DNA from: an uncultured Acidobacteriota bacterium
Lineage (GTDB): Bacteria > Acidobacteriota > Terriglobia > Terriglobales > Acidobacteriaceae
DNA: 41,723 nt
Assembly (NCBI GenBank): GCA_903832295.1
Contig: CAILAZ010000196.1
Coordinates: forward strand, 1-41,723
Reading direction: 5' to 3'
Shown: positions 15,913 to 24,465 of the stretch, in pieces
Layout: each line of letters begins with the position of its first letter
How positions within the stretch are numbered: the stretch's first letter is position 1
Program-made: the position numbers and the translations under genes
The notes under the pieces: model-generated
Told to the model about the DNA's origin: nothing
Database searches by the model: none
What the model saw: the letters and a program-made list of their open reading frames with translations, nothing else

Positions 15913-17565
15913 TTAGTAAACGAACTCCAGGCCAACCGTTGCTGCGTTGGTTCGGAATGGATTGGTCGCCACCGGCAGTCCGGTCACCGGATCGGTAACC
16001 ACCAGGACGGCCTGTTGCGGACGGAACTGATATTCAAAGGACGTCTTGATGTTGGCGTGAATGAGGAATTGCACTCCCGGCGTGAACCGGTTCCGCGTCG
16101 AATTGAACGGAGAGTTGAACGAACCCGCGGTCGAACCCGCGAGACCATTAATGCGATCGGCACTCGCATTCACCGAGTCCCAGCGCATGGTTGCCATGAA
16201 CCAGGGAAGCGGCATGTAGTCGGTCTGAATAAACCCTCCCGAGAACTTCGCCGCCGTGCCGTGGAAGAAGCCCACCGGCAGAATGGTCGAGATCGGAAGC
16301 GGAATCAGAGCCCCCGTGGAATCCACCGGAAGCAGGTTGTGGTCACGACCGTACATGAAGAGCCCGTAGGCGTTGAACTCCCGGTAGTTGAAGTTGAAGT
16401 CGCCTCCCACGCGGTAGAAAGGCTCCCGCGCCGTGAGCACCGTGGAGGCCGAGGCAGGTGCCGGCGTCAGGCCGAGGTAGCGCTGCACCGAGCGACCGTA
16501 GAAGTAGTAGGTTCCAAGCCTGAGCGAAGTGTGGTCCCGCGGTCCCATCGGACCCGCCGCCTGCACATCGTTGCGGCTCGCCGAATCACGTTCAAGATTG
16601 AAGCGGTAGGCAAACCTTCCGTAGATATCCTTGAAATTCGAGTCCGAGGCGAAGCCGACGCCGCCGTTGTTGCTGCCGGTTGCTGACGGAACGTAGGCAG
16701 AGTTATTCGAGCCCTGATCCACACCCGAGGTGTTCTGGTTCACAACAGCGATGGAGTAGTGGTACCCGCCATAGCTGTGGCCCCCACTGAGTTCCACACC
16801 CTGGGCGACATTGGCAAACGCGAATCCATTGTTGACATTCTGCTGAGAGAACATCGAGTTCATGGCGCCAATGTTGGCCTGCTGATAAATGTCGTAGCCG
16901 CTGAGATTGTAAGAGCGGGCCTGGGTAAACGGCAGATCGAGTTCAAACTGCCCGGCTCTTAGCGAGAGCGAGTCCTTTGGCAGTTTCATGAATCGCCCGA
17001 TGTTGACGAACTTGAGATAGCCGTCGCCCAGCCCGCCATTGCCATTTCCGCCGGCAACGCTGATGTCGTCATCCACCCAGAAAGCGATCTCGCTTCCAAA
17101 GTTGCCGGCCGTAAATATGCTGAACAGGCCCGTCTCGAAATCCGTACGGGGAATGAACTGGGGAATCGATGATGGCGCCGAGTATGCGCCGAACCTGCCG
17201 CGATTGCGACCCACCACCTGGAAGAAGTTATTCATCCGCAGACCGATGGGGGGAAGGCCGGGGATGGTTCCGGGCCAGATGGTCTTCGGCCAGAGCTCCT
17301 TCTGCGCCGGCGCGCCCAGCATGACCGGCGGCACCTTCAGGTAGGTTTCATCGTCCTTGGGGAACTTGAATCCCGCGTCTTTGAACGCTTTTCCGAAATC
17401 GTTCAACTTCGGAAAGTCCACGTGGCAGGTGCTGCACGATGTTCCATACTGCCTGGAAAATGCCGGAATGGCATTCCCCTTCTTTGGCAGCAATAGGACG
17501 AGGCCAGCCACAATCGCCAGGCCCACAAGCAAAGAACACAATCGCTTTCCGAATACTGAATCCAT
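15913..17565 (-). CDS. Outer-membrane beta-barrel protein with one N-terminal c-type haem motif
   Basis: 550 residues from the ATG at 17565, which has AAGGAG 6 bases upstream. A signal segment (about 8-32) is followed by FSRQYGTSCSTCHVDFPKLN: one CxxCH at 44-48. The remaining 500 residues are rich in Gly, Asn, aromatic and alternating hydrophobic residues (LRAGQFELDLPFTQARSYNL, LRLGTYYFYGRSVQRYLGL) and end in VGLEFVY, with the terminal aromatic typical of barrels inserted by BamA. A haem at the periplasmic mouth of a barrel could carry electrons into or across the outer membrane. It is the first gene of the respiratory operon. Confidence 0.88.
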   Translation of the reverse strand: MDSVFGKRLCSLLVGLAIVAGLVLLLPKKGNAIPAFSRQYGTSCSTCHVDFPKLNDFGKAFKDAGFKFPKDDETYLKVPPVMLGAPAQKELWPKTIWPGTIPGLPPIGLRMNNFFQVVGRNRGRFGAYSAPSSIPQFIPRTDFETGLFSIFTAGNFGSEIAFWVDDDISVAGGNGNGGLGDGYLKFVNIGRFMKLPKDSLSLRAGQFELDLPFTQARSYNLSGYDIYQQANIGAMNSMFSQQNVNNGFAFANVAQGVELSGGHSYGGYHYSIAVVNQNTSGVDQGSNNSAYVPSATGSNNGGVGFASDSNFKDIYGRFAYRFNLERDSASRNDVQAAGPMGPRDHTSLRLGTYYFYGRSVQRYLGLTPAPASASTVLTAREPFYRVGGDFNFNYREFNAYGLFMYGRDHNLLPVDSTGALIPLPISTILPVGFFHGTAAKFSGGFIQTDYMPLPWFMATMRWDSVNASADRINGLAGSTAGSFNSPFNSTRNRFTPGVQFLIHANIKTSFEYQFRPQQAVLVVTDPVTGLPVATNPFRTNAATVGLEFVY

Positions 17566-17959
17566 GTCCACTCCTTGCAAATACACAAACGTACCCAGCT
17601 GCGCCGAAGCTCGCAGCACATGATGACGAAAGTGTGAACTGCCGTTACTCCGAATGAGTAATCAATAAGACGTGGACAAAAATTAAGTGTGGCTGACACC
17701 TGCCCGGCGCAGGCCAGGGCTGGAGGTAATTTAGAAACTCGGAAAAAGATCAGATGCGGTCAAGACAACTGTGTAACGAAAAACCCACCCTCACGATGGG
17801 GGACACTGTGAACCCTTCCAGCGGGAGAACGCTGTGATGTAGCGCACAATATGATGTGATTGTTTAAATCTACGACAATTAGGCCACGCCTTCGTTCTGC
17901 ATTCCACAGGTCAAAGCACGGAATCCGACCCTCCTTAGCGTCCGCGACCGGAGGCGGGA
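17566..17959. other. Intergenic region between barrel gene and cytochrome c gene
   Basis: About 390 bases with no credible gene. It should hold the promoter of the respiratory operon (reading to the left) and the end of the CuA/cytochrome c unit. The only clear element I see is the inverted repeat at 17645-17661, listed separately. AT-rich patches occur around 17845-17880. Confidence 0.5.
17645..17661. promoter_or_regulatory. Inverted repeat upstream of the respiratory operon
   Basis: TTACTC at 17645-17650 and GAGTAA at 17656-17661 are perfect inverted copies around a five-base spacer, about 80 bases before the start codon of the barrel gene. Size and position fit an operator for a dimeric regulator. 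No regulator gene is adjacent and six-base repeats arise by chance fairly often. Confidence 0.3.
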
Positions 17960-18475
17960 TCAGCGGTTAATCGAATCTTTGTGGGCCGGAGCTTCGCAGG
18001 TTTCGCCACCGTACATCGCAGGTTCTCCCAGGCTCCCCGCACTTGGTAAATGTCGGATGAAGACCACGATCGACCAGATCTCCTCATCCGACAAAATGTG
18101 TTCTGACGCCGGCATCCCTGACGGGAATAGCCCTTTGTCAATCACCCACTTAATCTGGCCATCCGAATAGTCCTGCACGTCCTTGGAGGCAAGCGACGGT
18201 ATCGGAGGCGAGACCTGATCGGCAAAGGGAACGCCCGAGTTTTGTCCATCCAGGCCATGGCACGCCGCGCAATAGGATGAAAAGGCCTTCCTTCCTGCCT
18301 CCACGTTCTCGAGCGATGCACTCAGCGGATTCACTGTGCGCTTGCCGCGAACCGTCACCCAGTGCTTTACTTTCGTCACCACCAGCCTCTCCACCGATGA
18401 CGGAGGTTTCGACTTACACCCGGTAACCATCAGCGCAAGCAGGATAGCCACAACGATGTTTGCATAGCGCGTCAT
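17960..18475 (-). CDS. Cytochrome c lipoprotein, single haem
   Basis: 171 residues from the ATG at 18475, which overlaps the previous stop (ATGA). Signal MTRYANIVVAILLALMVTGC gives a lipidated Cys20. The cytochrome c domain has CAACHG (about 70-75) with a class-I arrangement, and a probable distal Met in FPSGMPASEHILS. The end is polar. It is translationally coupled to the CuA-type protein, which is a classic electron-donor/acceptor pairing. It should be membrane-anchored on the periplasmic side. Confidence 0.92.
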   Translation of the reverse strand: MTRYANIVVAILLALMVTGCKSKPPSSVERLVVTKVKHWVTVRGKRTVNPLSASLENVEAGRKAFSSYCAACHGLDGQNSGVPFADQVSPPIPSLASKDVQDYSDGQIKWVIDKGLFPSGMPASEHILSDEEIWSIVVFIRHLPSAGSLGEPAMYGGETCEAPAHKDSINR

Positions 18476-18831
18476 TCGGCCACTCTGATTACGAAACGCA
18501 TCGATTCGTGTCCCGCGCCGCAAAAATGGCCGCAGCGTCCCTCAAAGCTCCCCACGGCATCGGCCTTGAATGAAATTTCTGCGGTCGATTGTTTCGGGAT
18601 CTCAGCGCTGATGTTCAGACGCTTGACCACCAGGCTGTGCGCTACGTCGCGAGTGTGCATGATCAGCGTGACTTGCTCGCCTTTCTTCACTGTGATCTCG
18701 GATGGAACAAACTCCCAACGTCCGGCGACCACATCCACTCGTCTCGGCCCCGAGCCAGCTTTATCGCCAAGCATTGCGGCAGAAGACGCGAGCAAAATTG
18801 TTAGAACCACCATCGTCCTGCAACAGTTCAT
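18472..18831 (-). CDS. CuA-type cupredoxin (cytochrome oxidase subunit II-like), 119 aa
   Basis: 119 residues from the ATG at 18831 (GGGGGAG upstream; the frame is open to 18999). Signal peptide about 1-22, then one cupredoxin domain. All CuA ligand positions are present: His65 (DVAHSLVV), Cys100, Cys104, His108 and Met111 in CGHFCGAGHESM. It lacks the two N-terminal membrane helices of a normal subunit II, and no subunit I or III is nearby. It may be a free CuA electron carrier, or part of a larger oxidase encoded elsewhere. Coupled to the cytochrome c gene downstream. Confidence 0.9.
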   Translation of the reverse strand: MNCCRTMVVLTILLASSAAMLGDKAGSGPRRVDVVAGRWEFVPSEITVKKGEQVTLIMHTRDVAHSLVVKRLNISAEIPKQSTAEISFKADAVGSFEGRCGHFCGAGHESMRFVIRVAE

Positions 18832-19621
18832 AGTGACACGCTCCCCCGCATGACGGTTCAATCCGCTATTTGTCTGTAAGTTTTGATGGAGACTGGGGCT
18901 CCGCGAACTCACTGCCTCGCGAAGCCGCTGCTTCCGCACAACGTAAGTAGCACGTTGCATTCCAATTGAGAAAGGCGTCTTGGAGCTAGAAACGCGCAAT
19001 TCTAGAACACATCACAATTTCACCTTCATGGGAGTGCTCCAGTACGGTCGCACCAGTGGCAGGGATGTACTCAGGATAAGAAACGTGCAAGCACGACTTT
19101 AATGCCATGCATCTGTCTCGCGCGCGATCGACGAAGCGTCCACACTCGCAGATGGAAATCGCAAACCAGAGGTCTCGCTTGAAGGCCAGGAGCATTCGCA
19201 GCAAGCAGTGTCTCTTGTTTGCTGATGCGCTGCATTCGCCTCCCCCTTCGCTCTCCAGATGTTGCCGTCAGCGCCAACCGTGTAGCCTCCCCAACCATTG
19301 CCAAAATCACCAAACCGAAGCCTCGATCCGAGTGCACCGGCAGTCAATCCTTTCCGACTGAGCTCAACGATTGACTCATTACCAACCGCAGCTTCGCCAA
19401 CGATTATCTTCCCGGCCAATCCTTGCAGGCGAAACCGGGAACGCGCGCCGGGTCTGGATGACACGCGAATTCTGGTGATGCCCGAGGGAATCTTCGGATG
19501 GGTAAACGCCGGGCTTCCCACGGAGCGGGGAAGCAACCAGGCGACCAAGTAGCCGCCGTGCTGCAATCCCGCATTTGCATTTGTGATTGGATTTCACGCA
19601 TGGCTGCCCTCACAATAAGTC
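18832..19621. other. Roughly 790 bases without a confident gene
   Basis: The right edge of the CuA unit and the left edge of the yeiH-like gene enclose this stretch. On the minus strand a frame of 155 codons is open from 19566 to 19099, reading SGITRIRVSSRPGARSRFRL near its start and FGDFGNGWGGYTVGADGNIW in the middle. It has no good ribosome-binding site that I can see, and I recognise no family. It may be a chance frame, a decayed gene or a lineage-specific protein. Promoters for both flanking units should lie here. Confidence 0.4.
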
Positions 19622-20542
19622 ATGGCAAAGAATGCGTTCTTCCTGGGCCTGATTATTGCTGCCAGCGGGATCATCTCCCCCCCCGTCGCTCTGGCATGTG
19701 GATTGGCTTATGGGCTCACGGTTGTACATCCCTATCACGTCGATTCCCGAAAGCTGTCGAAGTTTCTGCTGCAAATTTCGGTGGTAGCGCTGGGATTCGG
19801 GATGAACCTGCAACAGGTACTGCGCGCCGGGCGCTCGGGTTTCCTCTACACGGCGGTTAGCATCACGGCTGCAATGCTGCTCGGTCTTGCGCTTGGCAAG
19901 CTTCTACGTGTTCGCAACGTCGCATCGTTTCTCATCTCAACGGGCACCGCCATCTGCGGAGGCAGCGCAATCGCCGCCGTGGGCCCAATCGCCAATGCAA
20001 CCGATGAAGAGATGGCAGTCTCGCTGGGGACAGTGTTTGTATTAAATTCAGTAGCGCTGCTGGCTTTTCCGCCTATCGGCACCGCGCTCCACCTTTCGCA
20101 AACGCAGTTCGGCCTGTGGGCGGCGCTTGCCATTCACGACACCAGTTCCGTGGTTGGAGCCACGGCGAAATACGGGGCAGTAGCACTTGCGGTCGGAACG
20201 ACAGTAAAGCTCGCACGCGCATTATGGATTGTTCCGCTCTCGCTGCTTGCGGCCGTGGCCACTCGCAGCAAGGCGCGGGTGCAGTGGCCCTGGTTCATCC
20301 TCTTCTTCTGCCTTGCCGCTGTGGCTAACACCTACGTGCACGCCCTGCAACCGATCTACCCCCAACTGTCACACCTCGGAGTAACCGGCCTCACCGTCAC
20401 CCTCTATCTCATCGGTACCGGCCTCTCCAGGTCAACACTGCGCGAAGTCGGAATCCGTCCGTTGCTGCAGGGGCTCCTTTTGTGGGCGCTGGTAGCGCTG
20501 ACGTCGCTCGGACTCATCCGCTACGGATGGATTCAAATCTAG
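19622..20542 (+). CDS. YeiH family putative sulfate/anion exporter
   Basis: 306 residues with about nine or ten hydrophobic segments, an inner-membrane protein. Family features are visible: LLQISVVALGFGMNLQQV, STGTAICGGSAIAAVGPI and HDTSSVVGATAKYGAVAL, then a C-terminal half with GLTVTLYLIGTGLSRSTLREVG. The family (UPF0324, PSE) is often annotated as sulfate exporter on thin evidence; related proteins lie near sulfur- or taurine-degrading genes. It is shorter than E. coli YeiH (349), lacking part of the N-terminus. The ribosome-binding site is weak. It converges on the sigma-factor gene 38 bases away; a link to the nearby rhodanese is plausible. Confidence 0.9.
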   Translation: MAKNAFFLGLIIAASGIISPPVALACGLAYGLTVVHPYHVDSRKLSKFLLQISVVALGFGMNLQQVLRAGRSGFLYTAVSITAAMLLGLALGKLLRVRNVASFLISTGTAICGGSAIAAVGPIANATDEEMAVSLGTVFVLNSVALLAFPPIGTALHLSQTQFGLWAALAIHDTSSVVGATAKYGAVALAVGTTVKLARALWIVPLSLLAAVATRSKARVQWPWFILFFCLAAVANTYVHALQPIYPQLSHLGVTGLTVTLYLIGTGLSRSTLREVGIRPLLQGLLLWALVALTSLGLIRYGWIQI

Positions 20543-20580
20543 TTCAGGTTTGCGAACCAAGCGACCTGTTCCGCCATCGG

Positions 20581-21411
20581 TCAGTTCTCCGGTGACTGCA
20601 CTTGCCCGAACAGATTGGAAGGGAGTGCGCGGATCTGGTGAACGGAATCTCGCAGGCTTGATAGAAAGGCTTCGCAAGGGGTGCATCCCGCCATGTGGCG
20701 TTCCAGTTCATTGCACAACGCCCCATCGAGATTACCGTCCAGGTACTCGGAGAGATTGGCGAAGATTCGTTTGCACTTTTGGGAGCGCGGGAGCGCGGTG
20801 GCCGGCGGTGGCTTGTTCACCCCGGTTCTGAATTTCACCGAGGATACCAGTTCCTTGCGCACAAAGAGGCGCGCACGGTGCAGACGCACTCGCACGCTGC
20901 CTTCCTTGAGATTCAGGACGCGGGCAACCTCGTCGGTGGACAACTCCTCGACATCATGCAGGACAAGCACGATTCGATAGGCGGGTGGAATCTTCAAAAT
21001 AGCGCTCAGCAAGATCGAAACGTCCTGCCGGGCGATTGCCGTCTTCTCGGGAGTTGGACCGGCGAAGGCCATCTCGCGAAGGTGGTCCAATTCCGCAGCG
21101 TCCGGCATCAGTTCGTCCAGGGACAGATGCTCTCGCGGTGCGAATTTGCTCCTCCGGCGTGACATCCAGCAGCGATTTCGCGCCACCGTGTAGAGCCAAG
21201 TCGTGAGTGCTTTTGGGGTATCGAATTTGGATAGGTATGGGATCGCCTTGACCAGCACCTCCTGCATGGTATCTTCGGCGTCCTCACGATGCCCGCAAAC
21301 GGTCATGCTGAATGAAAAGACGGTGTCCTTGAGAAGTTCGATTGCTTCAAGCACGTGCGCCGGCGTACCGGATTGCAGCAGATTGAACGCTCGATTTACA
21401 TCGGCCCGCAT
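20581..21411 (-). CDS. ECF-type sigma factor with a C-terminal zinc-finger (zf-HC2-like) domain
   Basis: 276 residues from the ATG at 21411 (GAAGAGGA upstream). Sigma region 2 spans about 25-90 (HREDAEDTMQEVLVKA, TTWLYTVARNRCWMSRRRSK); region 4 spans about 130-185 (IPPAYRIVLVLHDVEELSTD, EVARVLNLKEGSVRVRLHRA). A proline-rich linker (198-208) leads to KCKRIFANLSEYLDGNLDG and ELERHMAGCTPC, giving Cys213, His239, Cys243 and Cys246: the zinc site of ZAS anti-sigma factors. Sigma and a small anti-sigma-like domain are thus in one chain, which could sense thiol or oxidative stress. It starts 37 bases after the rhodanese stop. Confidence 0.92.
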   Translation of the reverse strand: MRADVNRAFNLLQSGTPAHVLEAIELLKDTVFSFSMTVCGHREDAEDTMQEVLVKAIPYLSKFDTPKALTTWLYTVARNRCWMSRRRSKFAPREHLSLDELMPDAAELDHLREMAFAGPTPEKTAIARQDVSILLSAILKIPPAYRIVLVLHDVEELSTDEVARVLNLKEGSVRVRLHRARLFVRKELVSSVKFRTGVNKPPPATALPRSQKCKRIFANLSEYLDGNLDGALCNELERHMAGCTPCEAFLSSLRDSVHQIRALPSNLFGQVQSPEN

Positions 21412-21448
21412 TGTTGTCCTCTTCTGCTGCTCGAGCGCTGCTCCGGAA

Positions 21449-21838
21449 CTACTTACCTGCAATACTCGCAGCCCGGGCGTAGGAGCCGAGGTTGTAAGCA
21501 TTCACGTATCCGAGTGATTTCAGCTTTCTGACGGCAATGCCGCTCCGCATGCCGCTCTGGCAATGCAGCAGCAATACCTGCTTCTTGTCTCTTATGCGGC
21601 GCGGAAGCGCGTTTTCAACCTCGCCCAAAGGAATGTTCAGGGCTGCCGGCAGATGGCGGGAGCGAAACTCGCCGGAACTGCGCACATCCACTATCAAAGC
21701 TCCGCTCTTCAGATATTCAACGGCCTGCTTGCTGGAAATCTGTCCGGATCGTTTCAGGATGAAGATCAGGGCGAGCGCCAGTCCCATTACCAGTGCAGTT
21801 GTCCAATTCATGGTTTCACCGAGCGTACAGTTTGACAT
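21449..21838 (-). CDS. Membrane-anchored rhodanese (sulfurtransferase)
   Basis: 129 residues; the ATG at 21838 has GGGGAGG just upstream, better than the internal Met10. One membrane helix (about 12-29) is followed by a single rhodanese domain: LIVDVRSSGEFRSRHLPAAL, then the active-site loop CQSGMRS with Cys93, and LKSLGYVNAYNLGSYARAAS. It should bind or transfer sulfane sulfur at the membrane surface. The combination of a rhodanese with a membrane protein of the DUF2892 type (encoded at 27721) resembles a split YgaP. It precedes the sigma gene on the same strand and diverges from the tolC-like gene. Confidence 0.94.
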   Translation of the reverse strand: MSNCTLGETMNWTTALVMGLALALIFILKRSGQISSKQAVEYLKSGALIVDVRSSGEFRSRHLPAALNIPLGEVENALPRRIRDKKQVLLLHCQSGMRSGIAVRKLKSLGYVNAYNLGSYARAASIAGK

Positions 21839-21895
21839 GAACCTCCCCGGATATCCATCCGGGCACGACTGACGGAACCGCGGCTACACACATTT

Positions 21896-21908
21896 CAAGA
21901 ATTTCTTG
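21896..21908. promoter_or_regulatory. Palindrome in the divergent rhodanese/tolC promoter region
   Basis: CAAGAA and TTCTTG form a perfect inverted repeat around one T, between the rhodanese start (21838) and the tolC-like start (21980). It lies in an AT-rich patch, unlike the surrounding DNA, and would suit control of both transcripts. Also in this gap is a GGAAC at 21874-21878, a possible ECF -35, but no matching -10 follows. Confidence 0.35.
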
Positions 21909-21979
21909 CTCGATTCTGTAACACTCTTCCACGAATTGAATTTATTCGCATAGAAGCGTCCGGGTGGCGCACACTGGCG

Positions 21980-23344
21980 ATGTCAAAGACAATTTTCCTT
22001 CGAACCCGAATCCTACTTATATTGGCGGCTCTGCTCGCCTCCCCGCTTACCGGCCAGCAGCAAAAGTTGACACTGCAACAGGCGGTGGCAGCCGCGCTGG
22101 AGCACAATCCAACCCGGAAGATAGCAATCGCGGAGACGGCCTCAGCAGCGGCAGGCTTCCGGCTCTCCAAGACTTCTCTGTTTCCACAGATTCAATTCTC
22201 GGAGAATCTGACACGTGGAGATGATCCCGTCTATGCTTTCGGCACAAAACTCAGGCAGAAGGTCTTCCAGACCTCTGACTTCAGCCTGGGAGGTCTCAAT
22301 CGCCCATCGCCTCTCGGTGATTTCAATACGAGTTTCTCCGGGCGTTGGGTGGCGTTCGATTCGCTGCACACCCAGTTCCAGATAAAACGTGCATGGCTTA
22401 TAAAGCAGGGCGCGGAGGCCTCGGCAGGACGGACCAGCCAGGAGGTTATCTACCATGTGGTGGAAGCTTACGAATCGGTGCTGGTTTCGGCCCGAGAGGT
22501 GGAAGTTGCCAGGCACGCGGCTGAAACCGCAGAGGCGCTCTTCAACGAGAGCCGCGCCCGCGTAAAAGCTGGACTCGCAGTTGAGTCGGACTCGCTCTCA
22601 TCGCAGGTGAACCTTGCAGCCCGCCAACAGGAGTTGATACGAGCGCAAGGTGCTGTGCAAATCTCCTGGTCTGAATTGGAGGCGGCGGTAGGAACAGCGC
22701 TGCCCCAGGGGGCAGAGGGCTTGGAGCAACTCGTCGAGCGCGACTTCTCCGCTCCTGCCCTTGCCGAGGAGGTTGAGCAGGCTTTCAAGAACAGGCCCGA
22801 CCTCAAGAGCCTTGGGCTCCAGATCTCCGCGCAGCAGGCTGCGGTCAGGTCGGTGAAGGCGGAGTTTGGGCCACGCGTAGGTGCCTTCGGATCCTGGCAA
22901 TCGGACCGCCCGAGCCTCGCACGCTCAGGCGGCAGCAACTGGATGGCCGGCGCAGAACTTCGCATCGACTTGCTTCCGCTCGAAAAGCGATCGCGCCTTC
23001 AACAGGAAAAAGCTTCGCTATTGCGCGCCCAGGCCGGCGAGCAGGCGGCACTCAGCATCATTCGGGTTGAGGTCAGCCGCGCATACTTCAGTCACCAGTC
23101 CGCCGCAAAAATGGTGGAAGTGGCCAGGGGTTCAATGGAGCAGGCGGCAGAGAGTCTGCGTATCCTGCGCAATCGCTACGATGCGGGGCTCGTTCCCCTA
23201 ACCGATGTCCTTCGCGCCGAAGATGCAGAACACCAGAGCCAGAGCAGCTATTGGCAGGCCGTTTATCACAGCGCATTGAGCTACGCAGCACTCCGACTGG
23301 CTACCGGAACCCTGAACGCAGAGCAGGTGGTGAACTTCCAATGA
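21980..23344 (+). CDS. TolC-family outer-membrane efflux protein
   Basis: 454 residues, normal for the family. Signal peptide about 1-26 (ILLILAALLASPLTGQ). Two repeated OEP domains: the first contains LTLQQAVAAALEHNPTRKIA and the FGTKLRQKVFQ segment typical of CusC-like members, the second begins near VEQAFKNRPDLKSLGLQISA. Long helices with coiled-coil character lie at about 140-235 and 325-430 (ILRNRYDAGLVPLTDVLRAED). It forms the trimeric outer-membrane channel for the pump encoded next. Its stop overlaps the adaptor ATG (ATGA at 23341-23344). Confidence 0.95.
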   Translation: MSKTIFLRTRILLILAALLASPLTGQQQKLTLQQAVAAALEHNPTRKIAIAETASAAAGFRLSKTSLFPQIQFSENLTRGDDPVYAFGTKLRQKVFQTSDFSLGGLNRPSPLGDFNTSFSGRWVAFDSLHTQFQIKRAWLIKQGAEASAGRTSQEVIYHVVEAYESVLVSAREVEVARHAAETAEALFNESRARVKAGLAVESDSLSSQVNLAARQQELIRAQGAVQISWSELEAAVGTALPQGAEGLEQLVERDFSAPALAEEVEQAFKNRPDLKSLGLQISAQQAAVRSVKAEFGPRVGAFGSWQSDRPSLARSGGSNWMAGAELRIDLLPLEKRSRLQQEKASLLRAQAGEQAALSIIRVEVSRAYFSHQSAAKMVEVARGSMEQAAESLRILRNRYDAGLVPLTDVLRAEDAEHQSQSSYWQAVYHSALSYAALRLATGTLNAEQVVNFQ

Positions 23345-24465
23345 AGACCCTTCGATCACAGGTTTCTTACGCAGTTACTCTTCTTACCATCGTCGGCCTC
23401 GCGGCGTGCTCCAAAAAGCCGGAGACCTCCGTATTGCCAGAGGTCATCAGCGGTGTGCGCGTGTTTCAGGCCTCAAGTCAAAACCTGCCGGAGACTGTGG
23501 ATGCGGTAGGTACCGTGCGTCCAGTGGAGTCTTCCACCCTGTCTTCGCAGATCATGGGCACAATCACTGCCATCGCGGTCCGCGAGGGCGATCATGTGCG
23601 CGCCGGCCAAATGTTGGTCGTCATTAACGCGGCGGAGCTCGGATCGCAGGCGGAACGCGCCCATGCTTCCGTAGCCTCCATGGGCCAACAAGTGGCGGCG
23701 GCAGAGAGTGATGCAGCCCTGGCGGCGAGCACACTCAGACGTTTTGAAGTGCTGAAGGAGCAAAAGAGCGTCAGCCCCCAGGAGTTCGATGAAGTCGAGT
23801 CGCGGTCAAAAGCCGCTGCGGCGCGCCTAGCCATGGCGCGCTCTCAGGAAAGCGAGGCGAGAGCTGCGGAATCCGCGGCGCGCACCATGCAAGGCTACAC
23901 GCGGATTCATGCGCCATTCGACGGCGTGGTCGCGGAGCGTAAGGTGGATCCCGGCGTAATGGCGGCACCGGGCAGCCCTCTGCTGACGATTGAAAAAGCC
24001 GGAGCCCTCAGGTTGGAGATCTCGGTTGACGAATCTCTGCTCGCCCTTGTTCACATGGGTGCCAGCGTTCCAGTCACGATCGACAGTCTCGGCAGCCAGC
24101 CTCTAGCCGGCAAGGTCACGCAGATTGTGCCGGCAGCCGATCCTGGCAGCCGCTCATTCCTTGTGAAGATCAATTTGCCGGCTGTGACAGGTCTGCACAG
24201 CGGAATGTACGGACATGCACAACTGGCGCGAACCAAGACGAGGGAAGCCCTCACCATTCCGCGATCTGCCGTCATCGCTCGCGGCTCTATGCAAAGCGTC
24301 TATGTCGTAGGAGCGAATCACCTCGCTGAGTTGCGCTACATTGCGCTCGGTAGTCTTCACGGCAGTGCAGTTGAAGTTCTGTCTGGCCTGAGCGCGGGAG
24401 AAAACGTAGTTGACTCTCCCGGAGAACGTGAACTCGCGGGCAAACGCATCGAGGTTCAACAATGA
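23341..24465 (+). CDS. RND efflux periplasmic adaptor (membrane fusion protein)
   Basis: 374 residues. Lipoprotein signal with GLAAC, lipidated Cys23. Lipoyl-like halves are [20 protein letters not shown] plus [14 protein letters not shown], and [20 protein letters not shown], on either side of an alpha-hairpin (about 105-180). Then beta-barrel and membrane-proximal domains ([30 protein letters not shown]). It joins the inner-membrane pump to the TolC-like channel. It overlaps both neighbours by four bases, so all three are translated together. No metal-binding motif is seen. Confidence 0.95.
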   Translation: MKTLRSQVSYAVTLLTIVGLAACSKKPETSVLPEVISGVRVFQASSQNLPETVDAVGTVRPVESSTLSSQIMGTITAIAVREGDHVRAGQMLVVINAAELGSQAERAHASVASMGQQVAAAESDAALAASTLRRFEVLKEQKSVSPQEFDEVESRSKAAAARLAMARSQESEARAAESAARTMQGYTRIHAPFDGVVAERKVDPGVMAAPGSPLLTIEKAGALRLEISVDESLLALVHMGASVPVTIDSLGSQPLAGKVTQIVPAADPGSRSFLVKINLPAVTGLHSGMYGHAQLARTKTREALTIPRSAVIARGSMQSVYVVGANHLAELRYIALGSLHGSAVEVLSGLSAGENVVDSPGERELAGKRIEVQQ

